Positions 51,805 to 60,935 are shown, counted from the first letter of the stretch. The stretch is 64,000 nucleotides of DNA from Alkalihalobacillus sp047302405 (GCF_047302405.1 NZ_CP154853.1:930001-994000), one strand, 5' to 3'. Numbers and translations are program-made. Notes: generated by a model from the sequence alone, not told the origin.

Positions 51805-52845
51805 ATGACGGTAGGAATTGGAATAAGTGGTACAGGAAGAATTGGACGTTTATTAATTAGAAAAATGATGTCTAATGATACGATGAAGGATACGTTAAAA
51901 GTTATTAACAGTACGTACCCTGCTGAAACTGTTGCACACCTATTGAAATACGATTCTGTTCACGGTAGATGGGATGCCAAAATTGAAATAGTAGAAGATA
52001 CTTTAATCATAAATGGAAACGTAATCAAAATGAGTAATACTCGCCAGCCAGAAGATATTCCTTGGAAGGAAAACGGAGTGGCATTAGTACTTGATGCTAC
52101 AGGGAAGTTTAATGACCAGGCTGGTTCTAAGAGGCATTTAGCTGCAGGAGCAGAGTCGGTTATTATTACGGCACCAGGGAAAGAAATGGATGCAACCATC
52201 GTAATGGGTGTAAATCAAAACAAGCTAAACTTAAATGAACATAAATTGATATCTGCAGCTTCATGTACAACAAATTGTACAGCTCCTGTTTTAAAAGTAT
52301 TAGATGATGCATTTGGAGTAAAACAAGGTTGGTTAACAACGGTTCATGCTTTTACTTCTGACCAGAAACTATTAGACAATCCGCACAAGGATTTAAGAAG
52401 AGCAAGAAGTGCAACCTCTTCTATTGTGCCTACGTCAACTGGTGTAGGAAAGGCGTTAAAAGAAGTCATTCCTCATTTAGCACCTGTCATGCAAGGGACA
52501 GCTCTTCGCGTTCCGACTCAGGATGTTTCGTTAATTGATTTAACCGTACAATTGTCAAAGGAAATGTCAGCTGAAGATGTAAAAGAAGCTTTTTTAAATA
52601 TTAAAGATGAAAACCTTGCCAAAGTGGTGGGAACAAATGATGAACCTTTAGTTTCAATTGATTTTGTCGGAAGTGAACACTCGGCAGTTGTTGACCTTGA
52701 CTCCATTATGGTAATGGGAGACCAATTAAAAGTAATGGCTTGGTATGACAATGAATGGGCGTACGCTTCTAGAGTTTGTGAATTAGCCGATTTAGTAAAA
52801 AGGGGGATTGAAGAAAATGAACACAACAGTACAGTATTTGCGTAA
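51805..52845 (+). CDS. gapB: Glyceraldehyde-3-phosphate dehydrogenase, gluconeogenic GapB type
   Basis: 346 residues, Rossmann GAPDH. GISGTGRIGRLLIRK is the dinucleotide loop; SCTTNC gives catalytic Cys154 and TVHAFTSDQ gives His181. The segment INSTYPAETVAHLLKYDS resembles B. subtilis GapB (INASYPSETLAHLIKYD) and not GapA, which predicts NADP preference and gluconeogenic use. Met 51805 gives the family N-terminus; the ATG at 51793 overlaps the AAAGGA signal. The 3' end overlaps a small frame at 52817. Repression by CcpN is likely from the box at 51755 and the neighbouring ccpN. Confidence 0.9.
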   Translation: MTVGIGISGTGRIGRLLIRKMMSNDTMKDTLKVINSTYPAETVAHLLKYDSVHGRWDAKIEIVEDTLIINGNVIKMSNTRQPEDIPWKENGVALVLDATGKFNDQAGSKRHLAAGAESVIITAPGKEMDATIVMGVNQNKLNLNEHKLISAASCTTNCTAPVLKVLDDAFGVKQGWLTTVHAFTSDQKLLDNPHKDLRRARSATSSIVPTSTGVGKALKEVIPHLAPVMQGTALRVPTQDVSLIDLTVQLSKEMSAEDVKEAFLNIKDENLAKVVGTNDEPLVSIDFVGSEHSAVVDLDSIMVMGDQLKVMAWYDNEWAYASRVCELADLVKRGIEENEHNSTVFA

Positions 52846-52975
52846 TGCAAGTGATAACAGAGAATTAGGAACGGTTCTATGTAAGGATTGTCGCTCTATT
52901 ATTGATGTTTTTGAAGCAAATAGAGTGCTCACTTATTTTTCGAGTTGCAAGTGTACAAATTGTAACAACAAATAA
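52817..52975 (+). CDS. SR1P-like GAPDH-binding peptide, overlapping gapB
   Basis: A 52-residue frame, +1 relative to gapB and overlapping it by 29 bases. Residues 18-49 read GTVLCKDCRSIIDVFEANRV, then LTYFSSCKCTNC. This aligns without gaps for the first 27 positions with my recollection of B. subtilis SR1P (GTIVCQDCNEAIHYFEDEKV...C), the peptide encoded by the regulatory RNA SR1 that binds GapA. Conserved are GT, CxxC, FE, V.T and the Cys cluster (Cys22, Cys25, Cys44, Cys46, Cys49). It has a 17-residue N-terminal extension. AGGGGG lies 10 bases before the ATG. A terminator is not evident. Confidence 0.72.
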   Translation: MNTTVQYLRNASDNRELGTVLCKDCRSIIDVFEANRVLTYFSSCKCTNCNNK

Positions 52976-53063
52976 CGAGTGTTTTGTTCATAAGAGTTGA
53001 CGTTATCCCTCTAACTCAATAATGTTTCGCAAACGTTCATGGTAGTCCTTAATGTGAAAACGA

Positions 53064-53093
53064 TTGATCGAATGGGGCTTTTAGGGGTATGAT
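53064..53093 (+). promoter_or_regulatory. Possible ccpN promoter
   Basis: TTGATC (53064-53069), 18 bases, TATGAT (53088-53093), ending 35 bases before the ccpN start. Confidence 0.55.
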
Positions 53094-53127
53094 TCGATTG
53101 GGAGTTATTGTTGAGAGGAGGGGTATA

Positions 53128-53769
53128 ATGATTGAATTTACAAACAGACAAAGAAATATAATTGAAATTGTGAAAAAGAGAGAACCGATTACAGCTGAGC
53201 ATATTGCGGATTTAGTGGGGGTCAGTAAAGCTGCATTACGATCGGATTTAGCTGTGTTAGTGATGACAAATGCTCTTGAATCAAAACCAAAAGTCGGTTA
53301 TTTTGTCGGCAAAACATTATATAATGGTCAGGCGAATGTCGGGTATTTACAACAGTTAAAAGTGAAAGATATTCAAAGTGTACCTATAGTTGTCGATGGA
53401 AAATCTACGGTTCAAGAAGTCGTTATTAAATTATTTTTAGAAAATGTCGGTTCGATCATGGTCGTAGATGAAAAAGGTTATTTAGAAGGAATTGTATCTC
53501 GTAAAGATTTGCTCAAAGTAACTTTAGGTAATGCAAATGCAACGACAATGCCTGTTAATTTAGTGATGACAAGGCATCCAAATATTGTAACAATCCTCCC
53601 AGATGAATCTGTGTTAGAAGCAGCCAGAAAAATGATTCATTTTCAAGTAGACAGTTTACCTGTCGTCGAACGTTCTGTCGGTGGAAACGATGACAAAAAA
53701 ATGGTTATCGGACGAATCACAAAGACAAACATGACGAGAATGCTACTTGATTTAGAAAATGGCGAATAG
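53128..53769 (+). CDS. ccpN: CcpN, repressor of gluconeogenesis
   Basis: 213 residues: an N-terminal winged helix-turn-helix (TAEHIADLVGVSKAALRSDL, about 18-37) and two CBS domains (about 80-140 and 145-210, with MVVDEKGYLEGIVSRKDLL and VDSLPVVE). This matches B. subtilis CcpN (YqzB), which represses gapB, pckA and sr1 under glycolytic conditions independently of CcpA. In B. subtilis it also precedes yqfL. AGGAGG lies before ATG 53128; the ATG at 53089 falls inside the promoter. It ends 22 bases before the next start. Confidence 0.93.
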   Translation: MIEFTNRQRNIIEIVKKREPITAEHIADLVGVSKAALRSDLAVLVMTNALESKPKVGYFVGKTLYNGQANVGYLQQLKVKDIQSVPIVVDGKSTVQEVVIKLFLENVGSIMVVDEKGYLEGIVSRKDLLKVTLGNANATTMPVNLVMTRHPNIVTILPDESVLEAARKMIHFQVDSLPVVERSVGGNDDKKMVIGRITKTNMTRMLLDLENGE

Positions 53770-53791
53770 CAGAAGGAGAGGGACTAGGATT

Positions 53792-54601
53792 GTGAATAGA
53801 AAGCAGCCAACTTTTTACTTATGTTCAGATGCATTAGGGGATACAGCTGAAATGGTCGTGAAAGCGACCATGCAACAATTTTCTGTAGATGAGGTTAATA
53901 TTAAACGTTACCACTATATCCAAACCGAAGAAGAGATCTATACATTAATTTTAGAGGCTCAAGAAAACGGAGGGATCGTCGCTTATACATTAGTCGAGCC
54001 TAACTTAAGAGAAGTTATGAAGCGTAGTGCGATTGAACATGATGTCCAAGCTATCGATATTATTGGACCTTTAATGCAAGCATATATCGATACTTTTAAT
54101 GATAAACCAAAAGAAACACCGGGTCTTCAATATGAACTTGATGCAAAATATTATAACCGAATTGAAGCGATTGATTTTGCGGTTAAATACGATGATGGAA
54201 AAAACATTGGCGGACTACTTGCTGCAGATATTGTCTTAGTAGGGGTTTCGAGGACATCCAAAACACCACTAAGCATCTATTTAGCCCATAAAGGAATTAA
54301 GGTAGCGAATCTTCCTTTAATTCCAGGAATTGCTCCTCCAAGTGAGTTATTTACGTTACAAAATACGTTAATCGTCGGTCTTACAATGGACCCGAACCAT
54401 TTATTAAAGGTTCGTACGGAAAGATTAAAAGTAATTGGACTTCCAAACACAACGAGTTATACCGAATTTGAACCCGTTAAAAGTGAGTTGAGTTATGGGA
54501 ATATGATTATGAAACAACTTATGTGTCCAGTTATTAATGTGTCTAACAAATCAATCGAAGAAGCCGCAGTTGAAATTTTAAGTTTAATGAATAAAAAGTA
54601 G
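53792..54601 (+). CDS. DUF299 kinase/pyrophosphorylase, copy 1 (PPDK or PEP synthase regulator)
   Basis: Bifunctional Ser/Thr kinase and phosphorylase of the PPDK/PEPS regulatory family, about 269 residues. The P-loop is GVSRTSKTP (about 151-159). The usual N-terminal SDSxGxTAE reads CSDALGDTAEMV here, a departure from the canonical form. AKYYNRIEAIDFAVKYDDG and CPVINVSNKSIEE are family marks. GTG 53792 is chosen because ATG 53759 would put the AAGGAGAGGG signal inside the gene; the spacing of that signal is somewhat long. It lies directly after ccpN as yqfL does in B. subtilis. Confidence 0.87.
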   Translation: MNRKQPTFYLCSDALGDTAEMVVKATMQQFSVDEVNIKRYHYIQTEEEIYTLILEAQENGGIVAYTLVEPNLREVMKRSAIEHDVQAIDIIGPLMQAYIDTFNDKPKETPGLQYELDAKYYNRIEAIDFAVKYDDGKNIGGLLAADIVLVGVSRTSKTPLSIYLAHKGIKVANLPLIPGIAPPSELFTLQNTLIVGLTMDPNHLLKVRTERLKVIGLPNTTSYTEFEPVKSELSYGNMIMKQLMCPVINVSNKSIEEAAVEILSLMNKK

Positions 54602-54619
54602 AAATCACTTTAAATATAG

Positions 54620-54654
54620 GAGTGAAAAAAGGAGAGCATACTCTCCTTTCACTC
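54620..54654 (+). other. Hairpin between the two DUF299 genes
   Basis: GAGTGAAA and GGAGAG pair with CTCTCC and TTTCACTC, with an AAA bulge. There is no T run, so it may be a processing site or a weak pause between the duplicates. Confidence 0.5.
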
Positions 54655-54690
54655 TAAATATATTGAATATTCTGAATTGGTGGTGTCGCT

Positions 54691-55503
54691 ATGGATAAAC
54701 CGACAATGGTTTATTTATTGTCAGATTCAGTTGGAGAAACGGCTGAATATGTTATAAAAGCGGTTGCGACACAGTTTCGAAGCCCTTTTGAAATCAAACG
54801 TTTTCCCTATATTAAATCGACAGATGATATAGAACAAGCCATTTTGATGGCCAAAGAAAATTCAGCTGTCGTAGCGTATACGCTTGTAGTTCCAGATTTA
54901 AAGGAATATATTGACCAACAATCAAACGAATATGAAATTGAAGCTGTCGACTTATTAGAGCCTTTATTAAATGTTTTCAAAAAGAAAACAAAAGAAGACC
55001 CAATCAATGAACCGATGTTAATGAGAAAGTTAGACAAAAAGTATTTTCGTAAAGTTGAGGCGATAGAATTTGCGGTTAAATACGATGATGCTAAAGATGC
55101 AGAAGGAATCATGCTCGCTGATTTGGTATTGATTGGGGTATCGAGAACATCCAAAACACCATTATCGATGTATTTAGCTAATAAAGGTTATAAGGTGGCC
55201 AATATTCCTTTGATTCCGGAAGTTCCAGTTCCTGAACAACTTATGAATGTTTCGAAAAAAAGATGTGTTGGATTAATTATTCGACCAGATACTTTAAATG
55301 AAATCCGTAAAGAGAGACTGAAGTCATTAGGGATTACTTCTGATACCGCCTATGTTAATTTACAACGTATTTTTGATGAACTTGATTATGCAGAAGGAAT
55401 TATGAAACGAATTGGATGTCCGATTATTGACGTTTCCAACAAAGCGGTTGAAGAAACAGCTGATTATATTATGAAGGTTTTAAATATAGAACGGAGGATA
55501 TAA
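54691..55503 (+). CDS. DUF299 kinase/pyrophosphorylase, copy 2 (PPDK regulator)
   Basis: 270 residues, paralogue of the preceding gene with the canonical LSDSVGETAEYV start and the P-loop GVSRTSKTP. It ends two bases before ppdK, so it is translationally close to its presumed target. The expected activity is ADP-dependent phosphorylation and Pi-dependent dephosphorylation of the Thr two residues before the catalytic His of PPDK. Two tandem members suggest division of labour, for example PPDK and PEP synthase, or opposing roles. GGTGGTG precedes the ATG. Confidence 0.9.
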   Translation: MDKPTMVYLLSDSVGETAEYVIKAVATQFRSPFEIKRFPYIKSTDDIEQAILMAKENSAVVAYTLVVPDLKEYIDQQSNEYEIEAVDLLEPLLNVFKKKTKEDPINEPMLMRKLDKKYFRKVEAIEFAVKYDDAKDAEGIMLADLVLIGVSRTSKTPLSMYLANKGYKVANIPLIPEVPVPEQLMNVSKKRCVGLIIRPDTLNEIRKERLKSLGITSDTAYVNLQRIFDELDYAEGIMKRIGCPIIDVSNKAVEETADYIMKVLNIERRI

Positions 55504-55505
55504 CA

Positions 55506-58160
55506 ATGCAAAAACGCGTGTATATGTTTGATGAAGGTCATAAGGATATGAGACAAAGATTAGGGGGAAAAGGAGCCAACTTAGCGGAAATGACGCAAAT
55601 TGGTTTACCGGTTCCATATGGTTTTACGGTGACAACCGATGCATGTCATGATTATTATGAAGATGGCAAACAGTTAAGTTCTACGATTAAAGAAGAAATT
55701 ATTCAATCTTTAAGAAAATTAGAAGAAAGCACGAACAAACAATTAGGGGATAAAGAGAACCCATTATTTGTTTCGGTTCGTTCAGGTTCGGTCGTTTCTA
55801 TGCCTGGTATGATGGATACCGTTTTAAATTTAGGGATGAACGATGAAACCGTTGAAGCCCAAAAAGCCTTAACAGAAAATGGTCGCTTTGCTTATGACTC
55901 TTATCGTCGTTTTATCCAAATGTTTTCAAATGTTGTCCTTGGAATTGATATGTACTTCTTTGAAAGTCATTTAGATGAAATGAAAGAACAAAAAGGATAT
56001 AAAAACGATCCTGAAATGACAGAAACAGATTGGCAAGAAGTTGTGACAGCTTATAAAGAAATTGTGCAAAAGCATACAAAACAACCTTTCCCACAGGATC
56101 CAATTGAACAATTAATGTTAGCGGTCAATGCTGTCTTTGATTCTTGGAATAACAAACGTGCGATTATTTACCGTAATTTAAATAAAATTCCTGACTCATA
56201 TGGAACAGCGGTTAACATTCAGAGTATGGTGTTTGGGAATACTGGGGATGATTCTGGGACAGGAGTTGCCTTCACTCGTAACCCTTCGACAGGAGAAAAT
56301 TTATTATACGGCGAGTTTTTATTAAATGCCCAAGGTGAAGACGTCGTAGCAGGGATTCGTACTCCACAACCAATTGCTCAATTAGAGTCGGTTATGCCTG
56401 AAGTATACAAACAATTTGTTGATGTTTCGCTTTTATTAGAAAAACATTACCGTGATATGCAAGATATTGAGTTCACGGTTGAGCAAGGTAAATTATACAT
56501 TTTACAAACGAGAAATGGGAAACGTACCGCAGCTTCTGCTGTAAGAGTAGCGGTAGAAATGGCACAGGCAGGAATACTTGATAAAAGAGAAGCCCTGTTA
56601 CGAGTTGAGCCTGAGCAACTAAATCAATTATTACACCGTCGTATTGACGATAATGCCGAACTTAACCAGTTAACAAAAGGGTTACCAGCTTCTCCAGGGG
56701 CGGCAACAGGGAAAGTTGTCTTCGATTCTGAAGAAGCCCAAGAGTTTTATGCTCGTGGGGAGAAAGTAATTTTAATTCGTCCAGAAACAACACCTGATGA
56801 TATTCAAGGGATTATTGCGGCTGAAGCGGTTGTTACAAGCCGTGGTGGAATGACTTCTCACGCAGCGGTAGTCGCACGTGGTATGGGGAAACCGTGTATT
56901 TGTGGAGTAGAGTCTCTAAAGATTGATACGCCTGCTAAGACGTTTAAAGTGGGGGATATTGAGGTTCGTCATTTAGATACGATTACAATTGATGGTGGAA
57001 CCGGTGCGATTATGTTGGGTGAAGTTCCAATGATTGAGCCTAAAATATCTGAGCAGTTTAACCAACTTTTACAGTGGGCAGATGAAGAAAAAGCGATTGA
57101 AGTCCGTGCGAATGCGGATAACCCAGAAGATTCTTCAAAAGCATTAGAGCTGGGGGCAAAAGGGGTTGGACTTTGCCGTACAGAGCATATGTTCATGCAA
57201 CCTGACCGTCAAAAGCTAGTGAAGGAAATGATTTTGTCTTCTACTGTTGAGGAAAGAAAAGAGGCACTTGAAAAGTTATTGCCGATTCAACAAGAGGATT
57301 TTGAAGGTATTTTTGGAGTAATGAAAGAGCTTCCAGTAACGGTTCGTTTATTAGACCCTCCATTACATGAGTTCTTACCAGATAAAGAAGAGTTAATTGT
57401 TGAAGTCACAACTTTACGTTTAACAGAACCACAATCAGAAGAGTTGAAAGAAAAAGAATTTTTATTGAAAAAAGTAAATGAGCTTGCTGAAATGAACCCA
57501 ATGCTTGGTCATCGTGGGTGCCGACTTGGTTTAATTCATCCAGAAATTTATGCGATGCAAGCAGAGGCAATCTTTAATGCAGCGATTACTTTACACAAAA
57601 AAGGAATTCAAGTTAAGCCAGAAATCATGATTCCACTAGTTGGTCATTCCAATGAATTAAAAATCATGCGTCAATTAGTCATTGAGACGGCAGAGAAAGT
57701 CTTAGGAGCAGCGAATGTGAAAGTTGAATATACAATTGGGACAATGATTGAAGTGCCACGTGCGGCCTTAACAGCTGACCAAATTGCTTACGAAGCTGAC
57801 TTTTTCTCATTTGGTACAAATGACTTAACGCAAACAACATTTGGCTATAGTCGTGATGATGCGGAAGGGAAATTCCTTCAAAGTTATTTAGAAGATCGGA
57901 TTTTACCTGAAAATCCATTCCGAGTCCTTGATAATGAAGGGGTTGGGCAATTAGTTGAAATGGGTGTGAAAAAAGGAAGAGCCGTCAAACCTTCTTTAAA
58001 AACAGGAATTTGTGGAGAACACGGCGGAGAAGAGAATTCAATCGAATTTTGCTTGAAAACAGGCTTAGATTATGTCAGTTGTTCACCGTACCGTGTCCCA
58101 TTAGCTCGCCTAGCAGCAGCGCAAGCAACGATTCGTAATGAAGGTGTTTTAACGAAATAA
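55506..58160 (+). CDS. ppdK: Pyruvate, phosphate dikinase
   Basis: 884-residue enzyme that interconverts pyruvate, ATP and Pi with PEP, AMP and PPi. Domain order is complete: ATP-grasp domain (about 1-340, GGKGANLAEMTQIGLPVPYGF), phosphohistidine domain with GGMTSHAAV (Thr450 regulatory, His452 catalytic) and a C-terminal PEP-binding barrel (from about 520, GVGLCRTEHMF, GTNDLTQTTFG and DYVSCSPYRVP with the catalytic Cys). AACGGAGGATA gives the ribosome binding site. It follows the DUF299 copy 2 by two bases. In this locus it is likely to supply PEP for gluconeogenesis together with GapB. Confidence 0.97.
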   Translation: MQKRVYMFDEGHKDMRQRLGGKGANLAEMTQIGLPVPYGFTVTTDACHDYYEDGKQLSSTIKEEIIQSLRKLEESTNKQLGDKENPLFVSVRSGSVVSMPGMMDTVLNLGMNDETVEAQKALTENGRFAYDSYRRFIQMFSNVVLGIDMYFFESHLDEMKEQKGYKNDPEMTETDWQEVVTAYKEIVQKHTKQPFPQDPIEQLMLAVNAVFDSWNNKRAIIYRNLNKIPDSYGTAVNIQSMVFGNTGDDSGTGVAFTRNPSTGENLLYGEFLLNAQGEDVVAGIRTPQPIAQLESVMPEVYKQFVDVSLLLEKHYRDMQDIEFTVEQGKLYILQTRNGKRTAASAVRVAVEMAQAGILDKREALLRVEPEQLNQLLHRRIDDNAELNQLTKGLPASPGAATGKVVFDSEEAQEFYARGEKVILIRPETTPDDIQGIIAAEAVVTSRGGMTSHAAVVARGMGKPCICGVESLKIDTPAKTFKVGDIEVRHLDTITIDGGTGAIMLGEVPMIEPKISEQFNQLLQWADEEKAIEVRANADNPEDSSKALELGAKGVGLCRTEHMFMQPDRQKLVKEMILSSTVEERKEALEKLLPIQQEDFEGIFGVMKELPVTVRLLDPPLHEFLPDKEELIVEVTTLRLTEPQSEELKEKEFLLKKVNELAEMNPMLGHRGCRLGLIHPEIYAMQAEAIFNAAITLHKKGIQVKPEIMIPLVGHSNELKIMRQLVIETAEKVLGAANVKVEYTIGTMIEVPRAALTADQIAYEADFFSFGTNDLTQTTFGYSRDDAEGKFLQSYLEDRILPENPFRVLDNEGVGQLVEMGVKKGRAVKPSLKTGICGEHGGEENSIEFCLKTGLDYVSCSPYRVPLARLAAAQATIRNEGVLTK

Positions 58161-58198
58161 AGAAAATGGTGGCTTCTAAAAAGAGTGACTAATGAAAC

Positions 58199-58246
58199 AA
58201 AAGGCGATGAGGGCGATAAGAGCTCTCATCGCCTTTTAGATTTTTT
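58199..58246 (+). terminator. Terminator of the ccpN-ppdK unit
   Basis: AAAAGGCGATGAG pairs perfectly with CTCATCGCCTTTT, followed a few bases later by a T run. Confidence 0.88.
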
Positions 58247-58417
58247 GAAAGAAGTGTTAATTATAGCAAGGTCGGGTATAGGATCGATGTAGTCGGATTA
58301 ATGGTTTGAAAGATGGAATGATACGACGTCTTCTCACAACGAAACCGAAGCACTCTTTTCGTATAAAAAAAACCTCTTTAAAAGAAACTACAGGTAAACA
58401 TTAAGGAGGCTATTTTT

Positions 58418-58744
58418 ATGTTTATGAAAAGAAGGAAGTCAAATAAAGCGGCTTATTTAATTGGTTCGGCTATTGGAGGTTTTGTTGGTGTAGCAGGGGC
58501 TCTGTTAATGCAACCGGAAAATAAAAAGAAAGTAAAAGGGATGTGGGAGGAACAAAAAAGAAAGATGGAAGAAAAGGCACCTAAACTTTCGCAACATTTA
58601 CTCGAACTTGGTTCTGAATGGTCAGAGGAAGTAGGAAATATTTTAAAAGAACAAAAAAAAGCAAAAACAACCAATAAGAATCAATCTGAACTTGGACAAT
58701 TAATTCAAACCGCGTTAGATAAAGAAGATCTGACAAAACCGTAA
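58418..58744 (+). CDS. YtxH-like membrane-associated protein
   Basis: 108 residues. A Gly/Ala-rich hydrophobic segment near the N-terminus (YLIGSAIGGFVGVAGALLMQ, about 14-33) followed by PENKKKVK and a charged helical tail is the YtxH plan. The general function is unknown; related Bacillus genes belong to the SigB/SigH stress regulons. AAGGAGG precedes the ATG. Single gene. Confidence 0.8.
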   Translation: MFMKRRKSNKAAYLIGSAIGGFVGVAGALLMQPENKKKVKGMWEEQKRKMEEKAPKLSQHLLELGSEWSEEVGNILKEQKKAKTTNKNQSELGQLIQTALDKEDLTKP

Positions 58745-58872
58745 AATAACGAGTTCAGAATCGAATTTTAGCATTTTTTGATATTTTGCCTTATTCTTTC
58801 GCACCTTTTTTACTTTCATTCACACTGAAGTATGATAAAATATTTACGAAATAAAAAGGTGGGGTATTTTGT

Positions 58873-60051
58873 ATGGATGAGGTAATTGAAAATACACAAG
58901 AACATTTGGAAAGAACACAAGCCCAATGGATGGATGCTTGGGAGACCATCTTAAACTTACATTGGGAAGATTTTGCAATTGCGTTAGTCATTTTTCTTAT
59001 TTTCCTTTTGTTTAGGAAAGTTTTTACGAAGTATATTTATAAGTTTATTTTGGCGACCGCAAAAAAAACACCAGCAGAAACTGTTACAAATATTTTAACT
59101 TCATTTGAAAAACCATTACGTTGGTTTTGGGTTATTATCGGAACATTTTTGGCGTTAGCTTACTTACCATTTACGCCATATGACTTTGTTTATCAAATTT
59201 ACAAATCATTAATTATTGCGTTGTTTGGATGGGGCTTTTTTAACTACTTCTCTCAACATTCAACAATTTTTACAAAGCTTGCGAAAAAGACGAATTTGGA
59301 AGAGGATTCGATGCTCATTCCTTTCCTTTCTAAATTTATTCGTGCCGCTATCGTTGTGTTAACATTTGTTATTATTTTAAGTGAGAATGAGGTCGAAATC
59401 GGAGCATTTGTCGCTGGTTTAGGGGTTGCTGGTTTAGCGATTTCGTTAGCTGCTCAAGATACAATTAGCAACTTCTTAGGTGGTGTGGTTATCGTCACTG
59501 AGAAACCATTCTCAAAAGGAGATTGGATCGAAACGCCAACTATCGAAGGAACGGTTGAAGATATTTCTTTTAGAAGTACTCAAATCCGGACGTTCTCAGA
59601 TACGATCGTGACGATTCCGAATTCAACCATTGCTAACGACCCAATCACGAACTGGTCGACAATGAGAAAAAGAAGAGTCGATTTTGAGTTAGGGATCATG
59701 TTTGATACCCCAACAGAAAGAGTTGAAAAAGCTGTTCAAGATATCGAAAAAATGCTTCGTTCTCATGAAGGGGTTCATCAAGATGTCATTATGGTGAACT
59801 TCACAGAGTTTAGAGAATCACGACTTGGCATCTTCATTTATTACTTCACAAAGACAACCATTTGGAGTGAATACTTGAATGTCAAAGAAGATGTCAATAA
59901 GAAGATTTTAAACATCTTAAAAGAAGACAAGGTCGACGTCGCGATCCCAAGTCAAAATTTGATTGTCGCCGAACCAGAAAAAGAAGAAGATGTACAAAAA
60001 GTAGTAAAAGAACTTGAAAATGATAAGCGTTTAAAAGAAGGCAATTCATAA
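58873..60051 (+). CDS. MscS-family mechanosensitive channel
   Basis: 392 residues. Four or five membrane helices, the last being the pore helix (VAGLGVAGLAISLAAQDTIS) followed by NFLGGVVIVTEKPFSKGDWI, the MscS signature. The cytoplasmic beta domain (FSDTIVTIPNSTIANDPITNWS) and alpha-beta domain follow, with a charged C-terminal tail. It opens under membrane tension to release solutes at hypo-osmotic shock; alkaliphile members conduct monovalent cations. It resembles YkuT of B. subtilis. AAGGTGG precedes the ATG. Single gene with terminator. Confidence 0.93.
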   Translation: MDEVIENTQEHLERTQAQWMDAWETILNLHWEDFAIALVIFLIFLLFRKVFTKYIYKFILATAKKTPAETVTNILTSFEKPLRWFWVIIGTFLALAYLPFTPYDFVYQIYKSLIIALFGWGFFNYFSQHSTIFTKLAKKTNLEEDSMLIPFLSKFIRAAIVVLTFVIILSENEVEIGAFVAGLGVAGLAISLAAQDTISNFLGGVVIVTEKPFSKGDWIETPTIEGTVEDISFRSTQIRTFSDTIVTIPNSTIANDPITNWSTMRKRRVDFELGIMFDTPTERVEKAVQDIEKMLRSHEGVHQDVIMVNFTEFRESRLGIFIYYFTKTTIWSEYLNVKEDVNKKILNILKEDKVDVAIPSQNLIVAEPEKEEDVQKVVKELENDKRLKEGNS

Positions 60052-60080
60052 TTCGAAGTATCAATAAAATTTGAAAGCCC

Positions 60081-60124
60081 AAAGCTGTGCCAAAGTTAAA
60101 TAGACTTCGGCACAGCTTTTTTAG
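60081..60124. terminator. Terminator between convergent genes
   Basis: AAAGCTGTGCC pairs perfectly with GGCACAGCTTT, followed by T. Confidence 0.9.
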
Positions 60125-60140
60125 GGGGAGCTTGTTTTTT

Positions 60141-60392
60141 TCATTCTATAGAAGATGTAAAACCTTCCAGTTGTTCTTGAAATTGCTGAAGTTGCTGTTT
60201 TTGATGTTCGGATGCTACACCTAAAGCTTTGTCTATTTGCTGCGTTGCCTCTTCTATTTCCTTGTGGGCTCTTTTCAGGTTCCTTCCATATTCAGGTGCA
60301 TGAACTTCAATATGACCGACTGCTTCTTCTGCTTGCAAAAAAGCTTGTTGAGCCGCATGGAATGCTTGTTGTTTATCTTTTTGATATGGCAT
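60141..60392 (-). CDS. Small helical Gln-rich protein (possibly YtzC-like)
   Basis: 83 residues without membrane segments. It looks like an antiparallel helical hairpin rich in Gln, Ala and Glu (QQAFHAAQQAFLQAEEAV, LGVASEHQKQQLQQFQEQL). The pattern recalls the DUF2524/YtzC family, but I am not sure. AGGGAGGAA lies before the ATG on this strand. Upstream is the repeat-rich gap. Confidence 0.65.
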   Translation of the reverse strand: MPYQKDKQQAFHAAQQAFLQAEEAVGHIEVHAPEYGRNLKRAHKEIEEATQQIDKALGVASEHQKQQLQQFQEQLEGFTSSIE

Positions 60393-60579
60393 GTTTAAAT
60401 TCCTCCCTTTATTTATTACCTCAACTTTCGCAGTGTATAATTGACCCTTAACCGTTGATAGAGATTGACTTTAGGGCGATACAAGACTCAAATTGACTTT
60501 ACATGAACGGTTCAATCGTTGACAGTCTGAACACATCTCTTCGTAGGCTGTTGAAGGAAACGGTTCACTAAAATGAAGT

Positions 60580-60712
60580 GCTTCGGCTGTCGCTACCAAA
60601 ACCATACTCCGCGTCCTGCGGGAACCTTGCGAGCCTCCTCGGCAAGCCTTGCGGGGTCTCGCTCCACGGTTTATTCCCGCGGGAGTCTCCGTATGGTTTT
60701 GTCCGCTAAGTG
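60580..60712 (-). repeat. Dispersed structured repeat (E), inverted relative to F
   Basis: Outer stem AAAACCATAC (60598-60607) with GTATGGTTTT (60691-60700); inner stem, minus strand, GCGAG before ACCCCGC with CTCGC after GAGG; tip hairpin GCAAGGCTTGC. It forms an inverted pair with the copy at 61039, and together they occupy much of the 1070-base gap 60393-61462. Confidence 0.82.
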
Positions 60713-60801
60713 TCGTGGAGAGGCTTGATGATAGGGCCATTCTCAATCAGCTATTTCTAACGCAGAAGGACCTTCTTCTTCCCTTTGTTGGTTATAGAAC
60801 T

Positions 60802-60828
60802 AAATAGGTCGTTGCCACCTATTTTTTT
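60802..60828 (+). terminator. Orphan terminator without a gene upstream
   Basis: AAATAGGT pairs perfectly with ACCTATTT and continues in T. The nearest plus-strand gene upstream already has its own terminator at 60081, so a non-coding transcript may end here. Confidence 0.65.
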
Positions 60829-60935
60829 CCTAAGTCTGCCGTCATGAAAAGACAGGATTCCAATCGAAACCAGCTCGATCATCTAGCTAACGTACAGAGC
60901 ATCCACACGAATTTGTTTACAACTGTAACGGAATG

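Noticed and set aside
60471..60746. 91-codon minus-strand frame
   Set aside because: It covers repeat E; a chance frame caused by high GC content.
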